A stretch of 60,689 nucleotides of DNA from an uncultured Alphaproteobacteria bacterium (GCA_944391615.1 CALXUE010000010.1:1-60689); one strand, 5' to 3'; counted from the stretch's first letter, positions 9,176-16,673 are shown. The notes: generated from the sequence alone by a model not told the origin. Numbers and translations are program-made.

Positions 9176-9522
9176 CGGTTGATAAAACTCCGAATCGTGT
9201 ATGTTACGACGCCCCAAAGGCTAAAGTTGTCTTTGTCGGTGATTTGAATTTGCTCTTTTGATGATTTGAGGTAGGTTAAATTGTCTTGAACAACAAACTC
9301 TCTGATTATCAATTCTGAGTTTAATTCTCCGATAATGATTTTGTGATTTGCCGCATCTAACGCGCGATCAACAATCAAAATATCATTATCAAAAATGCCG
9401 TATGCTTCCATAGAATTTCCTTCCATGCGCAAAAAATAGGTGCCGGCCGGATGCGTTATCAAGCGTTGGTTTAAGTCTAGTTTGGAGCGGCTGAAATTTT
9501 CGCTCACAGAGCCAAAAGACAT
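9172..9522 (-). CDS. umuD: UmuD'-like pol V accessory protein, naturally lacking the autocleavage arm
   Basis: 116 aa S24-family protein. E. coli UmuD has 139 aa and is cut after Cys24 to give UmuD'. Here the start (AGAGGA upstream) falls almost exactly at that point: the catalytic-type Ser is residue 37 in EGNSMEAYGIF, against 36 in UmuD'. The DLNQ and HPA-TYF strands and ILIVDR are conserved. Exactly 37 residues after the Ser, where E. coli has catalytic Lys97, stands Arg74 (LIIREF). No ATG, GTG or TTG extends the frame in the leader I read. It therefore looks constitutively processed and non-self-cleaving. The stop overlaps umuC. Confidence 0.92.
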   Translation of the reverse strand: MSFGSVSENFSRSKLDLNQRLITHPAGTYFLRMEGNSMEAYGIFDNDILIVDRALDAANHKIIIGELNSELIIREFVVQDNLTYLKSSKEQIQITDKDNFSLWGVVTYTIRSFINR

Positions 9523-9541
9523 TTTTATTTCCTCTCTTTGT

Positions 9542-9587
9542 GTTCTTGTTTTGTTCTTTATTGTAGGGGCTTTTTTATCTTTTGCAA
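9542..9587 (-). promoter_or_regulatory. SOS promoter of umuD'-umuC with alphaproteobacterial LexA box
   Basis: On the minus strand, TTGCAA (9587-9582), a 16-bp spacer and TACAAT (9565-9560) form a plausible -35/-10 pair. Directly downstream, 9542-9556 reads GTTC-TTGTTTT-GTTC on the plus strand, the exact GTTC-N7-GTTC direct-repeat LexA box of Alphaproteobacteria. It covers the likely transcription start, 20 bp before the umuD ATG, so LexA binding should repress the operon. Confidence 0.82.
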
Positions 9588-9658
9588 TATTTTTTTGTTG
9601 GCAAGGGGATTTTTTTGTTTCATTATACTCGAAGTTTTGTTTTTTTAGGAGGTTGGCT

Positions 9659-10642
9659 ATGGAAAAAATTGTTCCTGCATTATTGAAAAAAGGTGATGAA
9701 GTTCGGATTATCGCACCTTCTCGCGGGGTGAAAATTATTGGTAAAGATGTTCGTGCATTGGCGGAAAAACGTCTTAATGAGTTTGGACTTAAAGTCAGCT
9801 ATGCCGAAAATGCCGTTGATGAAAATTGGGATGAACTCGGGACTACCTCCGTGCAAAAACGCGTTGATGATATTATGAACGCCTTCAAGGACAAAAATGT
9901 TAAGGCGATTATGACGATGATTGGTGGGTTTAACTCTAACCAAATTTTGCCGTATTTGGATTATGAGGTGATTAAAGCCAATCCCAAAATTTTGTGCGGG
10001 TTTTCGGATATTACCGCTCTATTGGATGCGATTTATGCCAAGACCGGCTTAATTACTTTTTCGGGGCCGCATTTTAGCTCGCTCGGTATGCTCAAAGGTT
10101 GTGATTACACCATTACAAATATGGTTAAAATGCTTATGGAAAAAGGTGAAAATGAGGTTGAACCTTCCAAAGAATGGAGTGATGACTTGTGGTTTATTGA
10201 CCAAGAAAAACGTGACTTTATTTCAAATGAGGGATATTGGGTGCTTAACAACGGACAAGCGAAAGGAACATTACTCGGTGGAAATTTGGGTACGTTTAAT
10301 CTTTTGCTTGGCACATCTTTTCGTCCGAAATTTGAACCCGATACAATTTTGTTTGTGGAAGATACTGCAGAATCCTCTATCTTCTCCTTTATGCGCAATT
10401 TAACTGCCTTAACTTATCAGGATGATTTCAAAAACGTTAAAGGTGTTCTTATCGGACGTTTTCAAAAAGAATCTAAGGTTTCACGTGAGCAACTCGCATA
10501 TATCGTGAAAAATGTTAAGCCTTTGTCGCAGTTGCCGGTTGTTGCTAATGTGGATTTCGGACACTCGACACCTCTTTTGACTTTGCCTGTCGGTGGCATT
10601 GCCGAAATTAATGGCGCGAATATAACACTCAAAATCAAATAG
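9659..10642 (+). CDS. LD-carboxypeptidase (peptidase family S66)
   Basis: 327 aa from the ATG at 9659, chosen for AGGAGG at 9648-9653; the frame is open further upstream but overlaps umuD. S66 enzymes remove the terminal D-Ala from muropeptide tetrapeptides in cytoplasmic murein recycling. The nucleophile region CGFSDITALLDAI, the oxyanion segment SGPHFSSLG and the C-terminal catalytic His in VDFGHSTPLLTLPVGG are all present, with acidic residues in LFVEDT. It could be LdcA or an MccF-like immunity peptidase. The single-copy context and full length favour LdcA. Confidence 0.9.
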   Translation: MEKIVPALLKKGDEVRIIAPSRGVKIIGKDVRALAEKRLNEFGLKVSYAENAVDENWDELGTTSVQKRVDDIMNAFKDKNVKAIMTMIGGFNSNQILPYLDYEVIKANPKILCGFSDITALLDAIYAKTGLITFSGPHFSSLGMLKGCDYTITNMVKMLMEKGENEVEPSKEWSDDLWFIDQEKRDFISNEGYWVLNNGQAKGTLLGGNLGTFNLLLGTSFRPKFEPDTILFVEDTAESSIFSFMRNLTALTYQDDFKNVKGVLIGRFQKESKVSREQLAYIVKNVKPLSQLPVVANVDFGHSTPLLTLPVGGIAEINGANITLKIK

Positions 10643-10663
10643 TTCATTTTTTGATTTAAGATT

Positions 10664-10700
10664 TTGCCCCGTTTCTTTATTGGATACGGGGCTTTTTTTT
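10664..10700. terminator. Terminator after the LD-carboxypeptidase gene
   Basis: Stem GCCCCGT (10666-10672) and ACGGGGC (10686-10692), followed by eight T. It lies between convergent genes. Confidence 0.9.
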
Positions 10701-10715
10701 GTTTTTATTTCTTTA

Positions 10716-12242
10716 TTATTCACTCGGACGGAGAACTAACAGCCGCTCTAAATTGAAACTGCGTTGTGCACCGCGCTCTATGCAAAAAGCAAGCAGATTG
10801 TCACCTTTGATTTGTAAGGGAATAAACAGGCGTCGGCTTTGGGTGCCGTCGGCTTTTTGATAAACGGCCTCTAATTTTTGGCGGTGGTTTATGGCCGATT
10901 GAATAATTGCAATTTTGTTATCTTTGGGTAGTGGAGATTCTTCCTTAAGCGGTTTGTAGCGATTGATAAAAGCTTGGATGCGAAAGTCGGTGAATATATC
11001 TTTGGCGTGAATGGGGCGGGTGAGATAAACCCCATCCAATGATGTGCAGCGGCTAAGGGCAACATAAAGTTGTCCGGCGGAAAATGCGCCTCTGCCGATG
11101 TCTATTTCCACGTTTTCAAAAGTTTTGCCCTGACTTTTGTGAATCGTTATGGCCCAAGCTAAACGAAACGGAAATTGGGTGAAAGAGCCAACTGATTCTG
11201 AGGTGATATGTTCGCCGTCTTTTTGATATTTGAAAATCTCCCAACTGTAAGGTTGCACGCGGACAACTTTTCCGGTGTCGTGCAGGCGTACTTTGAGGTA
11301 AGAAATGCCTAATGAATCTGTTTTGATGTCTTCTATATGGCCAACCGAGCCATTAACCCAGCGGTTTTTGGAATCGTTGTTTAAAAACATTATCTGCGCG
11401 CCGGTTTTGAACTCTAATTCCAAAGATGTCGGATAATATTCTTTGCCAAACGCCCCTTCAACAACGGCTTTGGCCGTATAGAGCGGGTCGGGCAGAGCGG
11501 AGAGCATTTTCTCATTAATATTATCTGCCTGTGCGTTGGTCGGGGTTAAATGTATGCAAAACGAATCTTTATCTCTCGGGGCGTTTATTCTCTCGTTTAA
11601 TGTAGTAATATCTTCTTGTGTGGCAAAATTATCCCTTATGCGGTTTAGCAATGCGATAAAATTATTGTCCTTTTGGCGATAGATATGTTGCAGTTCTACA
11701 ATTTTGATATTTATTTTTTCAAAAACTTTGGCGTCAAAAAAATAAGGCGAGGGGTATTGCTGATAAAAAAGTTCTTCTTCGTCTTTATTTATCACCGGAG
11801 GCAGTTGGTACATATCTCCGACAAAAACCATTTGTACGCCGCCGAAAGTGGTCTCCGGTTTGGGACCGTAAATTTGCAAAAAAGCGTCTATGCAGTCCAG
11901 CAAGTCGGCTCTTAACATTGAAACTTCGTCAATGAAAATTGTATCCAAATTACGAAAAATTCCCAAGCTTCGCGGCTTGACTTCCAGATTTTTTATCTTT
12001 TCAACACTCACATTTATCGGAAAGTTGAAAAAGCGGTGGATGGTTTGGCCTTTTATGTTTAAGGCAGCAACGCCGGTCGGCGCCAGTAAAACTAAGTCTT
12101 TGGGGCAATGTTTGTAGCAATATTCCAACAAGGTGGACTTGCCCGAGCCTGCTTTGCCGGTGATAAACAAATGCTCTCCGCTGTTGTTGATGATATCAAC
12201 AGCTTTTTGAAACTCAGGGGTTATGTTAAGTTCTTCTTTCAT
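10716..12242 (-). CDS. PIF1/RecD-like helicase with C-terminal WYL-like domain
   Basis: 508 aa. Superfamily 1 helicase: Walker A FITGKAGSGKST (about 26-37), motif II FIDEVSML, a GDMYQLPPV motif III and a C-terminal UvrD-like motif WAITIHKSQGKTF with YVALSRC. PIF1/RecD2-type enzymes unwind DNA 5' to 3' at stalled forks or structured DNA. The last 60 residues (about 447-508), with RRLFIP, LLAFC and ERG..RSFNLERL, look like a WYL-type module, which often binds nucleic acid or a ligand. No good ribosome site is visible before the ATG. Whether it acts in housekeeping or defence is not decided by context. Confidence 0.88.
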   Translation of the reverse strand: MKEELNITPEFQKAVDIINNSGEHLFITGKAGSGKSTLLEYCYKHCPKDLVLLAPTGVAALNIKGQTIHRFFNFPINVSVEKIKNLEVKPRSLGIFRNLDTIFIDEVSMLRADLLDCIDAFLQIYGPKPETTFGGVQMVFVGDMYQLPPVINKDEEELFYQQYPSPYFFDAKVFEKINIKIVELQHIYRQKDNNFIALLNRIRDNFATQEDITTLNERINAPRDKDSFCIHLTPTNAQADNINEKMLSALPDPLYTAKAVVEGAFGKEYYPTSLELEFKTGAQIMFLNNDSKNRWVNGSVGHIEDIKTDSLGISYLKVRLHDTGKVVRVQPYSWEIFKYQKDGEHITSESVGSFTQFPFRLAWAITIHKSQGKTFENVEIDIGRGAFSAGQLYVALSRCTSLDGVYLTRPIHAKDIFTDFRIQAFINRYKPLKEESPLPKDNKIAIIQSAINHRQKLEAVYQKADGTQSRRLFIPLQIKGDNLLAFCIERGAQRSFNLERLLVLRPSE

Positions 12243-12311
12243 TGTCTATTGCCAAATCTTAAAAAAAGGCTTATATCTCTTTTTGAGGACTAATTATAGC
12301 AGGATTTTTTG

Positions 12312-12521
12312 ATGTTAAAAGAGGATTTAGAGCAACGTTTGATAAGTATTGAAACGGCTTTGGCTTGTCAGGAAAAAATGCTTGATGAAATCAACCAAGT
12401 GGTGATTGAACAAGCCAAAATGATTGATAGACTCAAGCTTGAAAATCAATATCTGTTGGATAATCTTCAGCGTGAGGTGGTTAAGCCTTTGAGCGAAGAA
12501 ACACCGCCGCCGCATTATTAG
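12312..12521 (+). CDS. slyX: SlyX family protein
   Basis: 69 aa from the ATG at 12312 (AGGA at 12301-12304); a TTG one codon earlier is possible. Small coiled-coil protein: heptad pattern through residues 5-50 and the diagnostic C-terminal PPHY. The function of SlyX is unknown in general. It lies 15 bp upstream of the flavin reductase gene in the same direction, so it is probably co-transcribed with it. Confidence 0.88.
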   Translation: MLKEDLEQRLISIETALACQEKMLDEINQVVIEQAKMIDRLKLENQYLLDNLQREVVKPLSEETPPPHY

Positions 12522-12536
12522 AAAGGATAAAAAATT

Positions 12537-13067
12537 ATGGATGAAGCCGCACTGTTTAAACTGACGCACGGAATTTATGTTTTGGGAACCGCGGACGAGG
12601 CTAACAACCGTTTTGCCGGTAGTGTGGTCGATGCCGTGATGCAAGTCGCCAATAAGCCTTTTATGATTGCGTTGTCTTGCCACAACAACAGTTATACCAA
12701 GCAATGCATTGAAAAGAATCTGAAATTTTCGTTGTCGGTTGTGGGGGCTGATGTTGATCCTTTTGTTATTGCAAATTTTGGCTTTCAGACCTCGCGCGCT
12801 CTTGATAAATGGGCTAAGGTTGATTATATTTCTGTCAACAATTTGCCTTATCTTAAAGACACTATGGCCAGAATTGAGGCTAGGGTGCGGCAGGTTATTG
12901 CTTATGACAGCAACACGCTCTTTTTGGCAGAAGTTGTGGATAGCTGGGATTGTAAATGCGGTGAAGCATTGACTTATAATCAATATCGTGCATACTTCAA
13001 AGATAAGGTGATTGAAAGTTTTAACAAATATCGTCAACAACTCTTAAAGGAGAAGTCTAATGTCTAA
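12537..13067 (+). CDS. Flavin reductase-like protein (FMN-binding split barrel)
   Basis: 176 aa; AAAGGA precedes the ATG. The fold signature of the flavin reductase/flavoredoxin family is visible: an N-terminal GIYVLG strand, [22 protein letters not shown], and a late [12 protein letters not shown] segment typical of rubredoxin-linked members. It probably passes electrons from NAD(P)H via FMN to the rubredoxin encoded next, whose start overlaps this stop by 8 bp. In anaerobes such pairs feed oxygen- or peroxide-reducing enzymes. The physiological acceptor is not in this window. Confidence 0.85.
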   Translation: MDEAALFKLTHGIYVLGTADEANNRFAGSVVDAVMQVANKPFMIALSCHNNSYTKQCIEKNLKFSLSVVGADVDPFVIANFGFQTSRALDKWAKVDYISVNNLPYLKDTMARIEARVRQVIAYDSNTLFLAEVVDSWDCKCGEALTYNQYRAYFKDKVIESFNKYRQQLLKEKSNV

Positions 13068-13197
13068 TGATGGAAAAAAATGGGTTTGCACGGTGTGCGG
13101 TTATGTTTATGACGGTGATGTTCCGTTTGAAGAACTGCCCGAAGATTGGGTTTGCCCATTGTGCGGCGTCGGCAAAGATATGTTTGAGTTGCAATAA
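13060..13197 (+). CDS. Rubredoxin
   Basis: 45 aa, short even for rubredoxins (about 52-54). Two CxxCG knuckles, [12 protein letters not shown] and [14 protein letters not shown], give the four cysteine ligands of one Fe. Aromatic core residues are conserved. AAGGAG (13046-13051) sits before the ATG. It overlaps the flavin reductase gene by 8 bp, so the two form a translationally coupled electron-transfer pair. The spacer between the knuckles is about ten residues shorter than in classical rubredoxins. Confidence 0.95.
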   Translation: MSNDGKKWVCTVCGYVYDGDVPFEELPEDWVCPLCGVGKDMFELQ

Positions 13198-13215
13198 GTT
13201 TTTCTGAGTTAAGAT

Positions 13216-13250
13216 AAAGCTCTGGGAGGGAAACTAACCAGAGCTTTTTT
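13216..13250. terminator. Bidirectional terminator
   Basis: Stem AAAGCTCTGG/CCAGAGCTTT with T run. It lies between the rubredoxin gene and the convergent ribbon-helix-helix gene. Confidence 0.9.
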
Positions 13251-13477
13251 CATAAACCTTTTTTAGGTGTGGCTTCAGCCTTTATATATCTTAATATATA
13301 TATTCTTATGGCACTTGATAAATTTTCAACTTTTCTTTGCGCGTCTATCTTGGTTATGAGTTGGTTGATGCTTTGTCCTTGCTCATCGGCTATACGCACA
13401 AGCTCTTTGTAAAAATCTTCTTCCAGAGATATGCTTGTTTGGTGCCGGTTTGCAATAATTACTGATTTTTTGAGCAT
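13250..13477 (-). CDS. Ribbon-helix-helix domain protein
   Basis: 75 aa. A short strand (QTSISLEEDFYKEL) followed by two helices (VRIADEQG... and the NLSSAIRIYILRYI segment) matches the small RHH family common in Alphaproteobacteria, often sitting beside sspB. RHH proteins usually bind DNA as dimers, so this is probably a transcriptional regulator, target unknown. It lies 9 bp downstream of sspB on the same strand and probably shares its transcript. Its stop codon touches the terminator hairpin. Confidence 0.82.
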   Translation of the reverse strand: MLKKSVIIANRHQTSISLEEDFYKELVRIADEQGQSINQLITKIDAQRKVENLSSAIRIYILRYIKAEATPKKGL

Positions 13478-13486
13478 TTGTTCTTC

Positions 13487-13972
13487 TTATTTTTTACGGA
13501 AAGCATCTATGGAAACAACCGTGGCCGGTCCGTTGGATGTTTTTTTAGGAGCTTCGAGTTCTTCCTCTTCATCATCTGTAGTGTTGGTCTGGTTGCTGTT
13601 TGTTTGTTCGTCAACATTAAAGCTTAAGCCGAATTTGGCGTGCGGGTCGGCAAAATAGGTGATGGCGTCATAAGGAATTACCAATGTTTGCGGAATGCCG
13701 CTGAAACTTAACTCTATCGAGAAACTTTTGTTTCCGACTTCCAAATTAGCATATTGATGTTGGATGACAATGGTCATATCTTCCGGATACTGACTTTTTA
13801 ATACCGGTGAAAGTTCAACCTTGGGATAATTGGTTTTAAACGTGATGTAAAAGTGGTTCTCTCCGGGCAAACCTTGTCTTTCAGCAATTTTTAATGCCTC
13901 GACAACAACGTTTTTCAGAGATTTTTCAATCAATTTATCATAATTAATTTCAGATAAATATTCTTCACTCAT
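13487..13972 (-). CDS. sspB: ClpXP adaptor SspB (alphaproteobacterial type)
   Basis: 161 aa from the ATG at 13972. AAGGA is correctly spaced for this codon, whereas the ATG at 13981 overlaps it. SspB tethers ssrA-tagged proteins to ClpXP. The beta-sandwich core shows FYITFKTNYP, VIQHQYANLEV, FSIELSF and VIPYDAITYFADPHAKFGL, which is the family signature. An acidic linker and a C-terminal tail near PATVVSIDAFRKK, which should dock ClpX, follow. It sits 20 bp downstream of the tmRNA that makes the tag it recognises, on the same strand. Confidence 0.93.
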   Translation of the reverse strand: MSEEYLSEINYDKLIEKSLKNVVVEALKIAERQGLPGENHFYITFKTNYPKVELSPVLKSQYPEDMTIVIQHQYANLEVGNKSFSIELSFSGIPQTLVIPYDAITYFADPHAKFGLSFNVDEQTNSNQTNTTDDEEEELEAPKKTSNGPATVVSIDAFRKK

Positions 13973-14077
13973 CTTTTTCATCCTTAATTAAAGCGGGCCT
14001 TCTGTTGCTAGGCGGCCCAGACCCCACTTTCAACTAACCAAAGTTAAAAGAATTTATGTTCGTTACTTTCGCCTAAA

Positions 14078-14119
14078 TTAAGCAGCGACAGCAACTGGTG
14101 CTACGTTATTATCGTTAGC
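14078..14119 (-). other. tmRNA tag reading frame (ANDNNVAPVAVAA)
   Basis: Read on the minus strand from the resume codon GCT, the frame gives Ala-Asn-Asp-Asn-Asn-Val-Ala-Pro-Val-Ala-Val-Ala-Ala and then TAA. The AND-N start and -AVAA end match known alphaproteobacterial tags, with the AA terminus read by ClpX. The middle is unusually hydrophobic, with Pro and Val where acidic residues are common. Confidence 0.95.
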
Positions 14120-14200
14120 ATTCATTTTAATTTGAACCGATAACGGTGGTATCTCACCGAGCACAGCAAGTATTTTTACTGTATATTGTCAAGGCCTAAA

Positions 14201-14588
14201 TTCACCCCCTTTTCTTGAAAAGGTGTATAATGGTCATCTAATACAGATTTTGCGGAGAGAAAAAATGCTCATGTACTTTTTATGTACACTGCGCTTTTTT
14301 CTTCCTTAAATCTTATTATATGACTCATTCACCCCCTTTTCTTGAAAAGGTGTATAATGGTCATCTAATACAGATTTTGCGGAGAGAAAAAATGCTCATG
14401 TACTTTTTATGTACACTGCGCTTTTTTCTTCCTTAAATCTTATTATATGACTCATTCTCCACCTTTTCTTGAAAAGGTGTATAATGGCCGACTAGTGCGT
14501 TGTCTGCGGGTCAAAAGTTTCCTCACCTACTTCTATGTAGGCGCTATTTTCCTGCCGCATTAAACGCCCTAATCTCTATAAAATAAAC
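14201..14588. repeat. Palindromic repeat array in the tmRNA intervening segment
   Basis: Two identical 127-bp units (14201-14327, 14328-14454) are followed by a diverged third (14455 to about 14588). Each unit starts with a hairpin CCTTTTC/GAAAAGG and TATAATGG, then a palindrome. Units 1-2 carry the 80-bp core TAATACAG...CTTATTA with apex TGTAC-TTTTTAT-GTACA (14239-14318, 14366-14445). Unit 3 has a 79-bp core (14493-14571) with CCTAC-TTCTAT-GTAGG, a compensated change in the apical stem. With outer arms (GAAAAGG...CCTTTTC), units 1-2 are about 125-bp palindromes (14217-14341, 14344-14468). Confidence 0.92.
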
Positions 14589-14674
14589 TGGTGGAGGTGC
14601 CGGGTTCCGCCCCCGGGTCCAACATACCTATTTTATACAGCCTCTAGTGCCATAGTTGGTTGCCCAACGCTCCC

Positions 14675-14702
14675 AATATAGCTGATTTTTTATTTTTTTC
14701 AA
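14675..14702 (-). promoter_or_regulatory. Probable tmRNA promoter
   Basis: On the minus strand, TTGAAA (14702-14697), a 16-bp spacer, then TATATT (14680-14675). A start about seven bases on would fall just before the acceptor piece. Confidence 0.55.
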
Positions 14703-14735
14703 GCTTATTCTTTGTTTGTAACTTTGTGAGTCTGC

Positions 14736-14764
14736 TTGTCTTCTTTTGTTTTTGTTTTATGCTA
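14736..14764 (+). promoter_or_regulatory. Possible folA-thyA-dut promoter
   Basis: TTGTCT (14736-14741), a 17-bp spacer and TATGCT (14759-14764), just upstream of the folA ribosome site AAAGGAG. It is divergent from the tmRNA promoter. Confidence 0.4.
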
Positions 14765-14783
14765 CTGCTAAAGGAGATTTAAT

Positions 14784-15356
14784 ATGACTAAAATTGCCGT
14801 ATGGTGTCGCCATCAAGGGGATAATATTATTGGAATCGGGCCAAATATTCCGTGGCATATTCCATCTGATTTCAAACGTTTTCGCCGCTTGACCGAAGGG
14901 CAGACTTTGATTGCCGGTCAAACTACTTATGAAAGTTTTCCGAATCGAACACTGCCTAATCGCAAAATTTTGGTGCTGACGTTTAATCCTGATTATGAGC
15001 TCTCGGATAAGGAGAATCACCAGCTCGTTACCGATATTAAATATTTCAAAGAAGCTGAAGGAAATTTTTATATTTCCGGCGGGGCCAGTATCTATAAAGC
15101 TTTTTTTGCTGGCGGCTCTAAATTAATGCCCGATATTATTGTTGACAGTATGTATTGCGGCGAGATTAATCCTGATTTGAAAGGCGTGTCGGTTGATATT
15201 TCTCCTTGTATTGAATCTATGAACAAAAATTATCGCCAAATCTCTCAAAATTATGAATTGGATAATGTGATTACCACAGTCCATATTCGCAAAGGGGAGT
15301 TTGTTGACCAAGCGGTGTTAAAACATATTATCGAATCGATTGAGGCAAAGGACTAA
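14784..15356 (+). CDS. folA: Dihydrofolate reductase
   Basis: 190 aa; AAAGGAG before the ATG. It reduces dihydrofolate to tetrahydrofolate with NADPH. The active-site segment IGPNIPWHIPSDFKRF contains the WHIPxD core (catalytic Asp); GQTTYESFP and YISGGASIYKAF match the NADPH-binding strands. It is about 30 residues longer than E. coli DHFR, with the extra length near the C-terminus. It lies 3 bp upstream of thyA, whose reaction produces the dihydrofolate that this enzyme recycles. Confidence 0.93.
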   Translation: MTKIAVWCRHQGDNIIGIGPNIPWHIPSDFKRFRRLTEGQTLIAGQTTYESFPNRTLPNRKILVLTFNPDYELSDKENHQLVTDIKYFKEAEGNFYISGGASIYKAFFAGGSKLMPDIIVDSMYCGEINPDLKGVSVDISPCIESMNKNYRQISQNYELDNVITTVHIRKGEFVDQAVLKHIIESIEAKD

Positions 15357-15359
15357 GCT

Positions 15360-16145
15360 ATGAAACAATATTTGGATTTGCTCCGTGACGTGATGGAAAA
15401 CGGCGTTGATAAAATGGATAGAACAGGTGTGGGAACACGCTCGGTTTTCGGACGCCAAATGCGCTTTGATTTAAATAAAGGGTTTCCTCTGCTCACAACC
15501 AAGAAAATGCATCTCAAAAGCATTATTTATGAACTCTTGTGGTTTATTAAAGGTGACACGAATGTTAAATATCTGCAAGACCACGGCGTTCGAATCTGGA
15601 ATGAGTGGGCGGATGAAAACGGTGACCTCGGACCAATATATGGTTCACAATGGCGTAACTGGAATGGTGAGGGAATCGATCAGCTCGCACAGGTGATTGA
15701 AACATTAAAACATAATCCTAACGACCGTCGAATGATTGTTTCTGCTTGGAATGTGGCTAAAGTTCCTGAAATGAAACTTCCGCCATGTCATATGATGTTT
15801 CAATTTTATGTGGCAAATGACAAACTTTCTTGCATGCTCTATCAAAGAAGTTGTGATATGTTTCTCGGTGTGCCGTTTAATATTGCCTCTTATGCTTTGC
15901 TTACGATGATGATGGCGCAAGTTTGCGGGCTCAAACTTGGTGAATTTGTGCACACGCTTGGTGATACGCATATTTATCACAATCACTTTGAGCAAGTGAG
16001 AGAACAGCTTAAGCGTGAGCCTTTGGCTTTGCCGCAGATGAAAATTAATCCTTGTATTAAAAATATTGATGATTTTTGCTATGAGGATTTTACTTTGGAA
16101 AATTATAATTCATACGGCAAGCTTGAAGGCAAGGTTGCTGTTTAG
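15360..16145 (+). CDS. thyA: Thymidylate synthase
   Basis: 261 aa (E. coli 264). It methylates dUMP to dTMP with methylene-THF. The catalytic Cys is residue 143 in [23 protein letters not shown], the [13 protein letters not shown] phosphate/substrate motif and the HIYxNH motif (DTHIYHNHF) are intact. It is the middle gene of folA-thyA-dut: dut supplies dUMP and folA recycles the cofactor. Its presence means the organism uses classical ThyA rather than depending only on ThyX. Confidence 0.98.
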   Translation: MKQYLDLLRDVMENGVDKMDRTGVGTRSVFGRQMRFDLNKGFPLLTTKKMHLKSIIYELLWFIKGDTNVKYLQDHGVRIWNEWADENGDLGPIYGSQWRNWNGEGIDQLAQVIETLKHNPNDRRMIVSAWNVAKVPEMKLPPCHMMFQFYVANDKLSCMLYQRSCDMFLGVPFNIASYALLTMMMAQVCGLKLGEFVHTLGDTHIYHNHFEQVREQLKREPLALPQMKINPCIKNIDDFCYEDFTLENYNSYGKLEGKVAV

Positions 16146-16169
16146 GCTTTTATCTGAAAGTATATTCTC

Positions 16170-16652
16170 ATGACAATCAATTTGATTCCGACAGAAGTTA
16201 AGTTTGTAAAATTGCCGCATTATGTGGAGAATTCTGCTAATTTGCACTATGGCAGCGAGGGAGCGGCGTGTTTTGATATTTGTGCCGCAATTTCTGAACC
16301 GATTGTGCTGAAAGCCGGTGCTCATATGGCTATTCCGACGGGGATTAAAACCGCGCCACAAGCTCCTCTATGGTTTCGGGTAAATTCGCGCAGCGGCTTG
16401 GCGATTAAGCACGGTGTTATTACCATTGCCGGCATTATTGATACGGATTATCGCGGAGAGTGGATGATTGGGCTATTCAACACGAATTCTCCCGAGAGCG
16501 GAGCGGATTATACAATTCATCCCGGAGATAAAATTGCTCAAGTGGAGCTGCCGTTTCCGTATCGGGCGGAGTTTGTTGAAGTGAGTGAAGAAGATTTTGC
16601 TCTGACGGCAACCAGTCGCGGAGCAAATGGTTTTGGTTCAACCGGCCGCTAA
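16170..16652 (+). CDS. dut: dUTP diphosphatase
   Basis: 160 aa trimeric dUTPase. It hydrolyses dUTP to dUMP, which keeps uracil out of DNA and feeds ThyA. All five motifs are visible: ACFDICA (1), SRSGLAIKHGV (2), GIIDTDYRGEW (3, catalytic Asp and uracil-stacking Tyr), GDKIAQVE (4) and the C-terminal arm SRGANGFGSTGR (5). It is the third gene of the thymidylate operon, and a terminator follows. Confidence 0.97.
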   Translation: MTINLIPTEVKFVKLPHYVENSANLHYGSEGAACFDICAAISEPIVLKAGAHMAIPTGIKTAPQAPLWFRVNSRSGLAIKHGVITIAGIIDTDYRGEWMIGLFNTNSPESGADYTIHPGDKIAQVELPFPYRAEFVEVSEEDFALTATSRGANGFGSTGR

Positions 16653-16673
16653 AATATTGGTGTTAAAATAAAA

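Larger units (their letters stand above)
13991..14668 (-). ncRNA. ssrA: Circularly permuted two-piece tmRNA
   Basis: Transcribed right to left: acceptor piece first (about 14668-14589, ending in CCA), then an intervening segment (14588-14210), then the coding piece (14209 to about 13993). The acceptor strands CACCTCC (14599-14593) and GGGGGTG (14209-14203) pair over seven positions with one G-U. The T-arm is CCGGG-N7-CCCGG with the unusual loop typical of alphaproteobacterial tmRNA. The coding piece ends in a GGGCC/GGCCC hairpin containing AGCAACAGAA. Permutation is normal in this class; the 379-nt intervening segment is not, because palindromic repeats have expanded it. Confidence 0.93.

Noticed and set aside
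9440..9658. N-terminal extension of the LD-carboxypeptidase
   Set aside because: It would overlap umuD and its promoter, and the strong AGGAGG before 9659 marks the real start.
14226..14231. TATAAT in each tmRNA-array unit as a real promoter for a small RNA
   Set aside because: A perfect -10 hexamer exists on the plus strand, but no -35 element is at the right distance. Kept only as a possibility.
14201..14588. CRISPR array
   Set aside because: Units are 127 bp, directly adjacent without variable spacers, and two are identical throughout; no cas genes are near.
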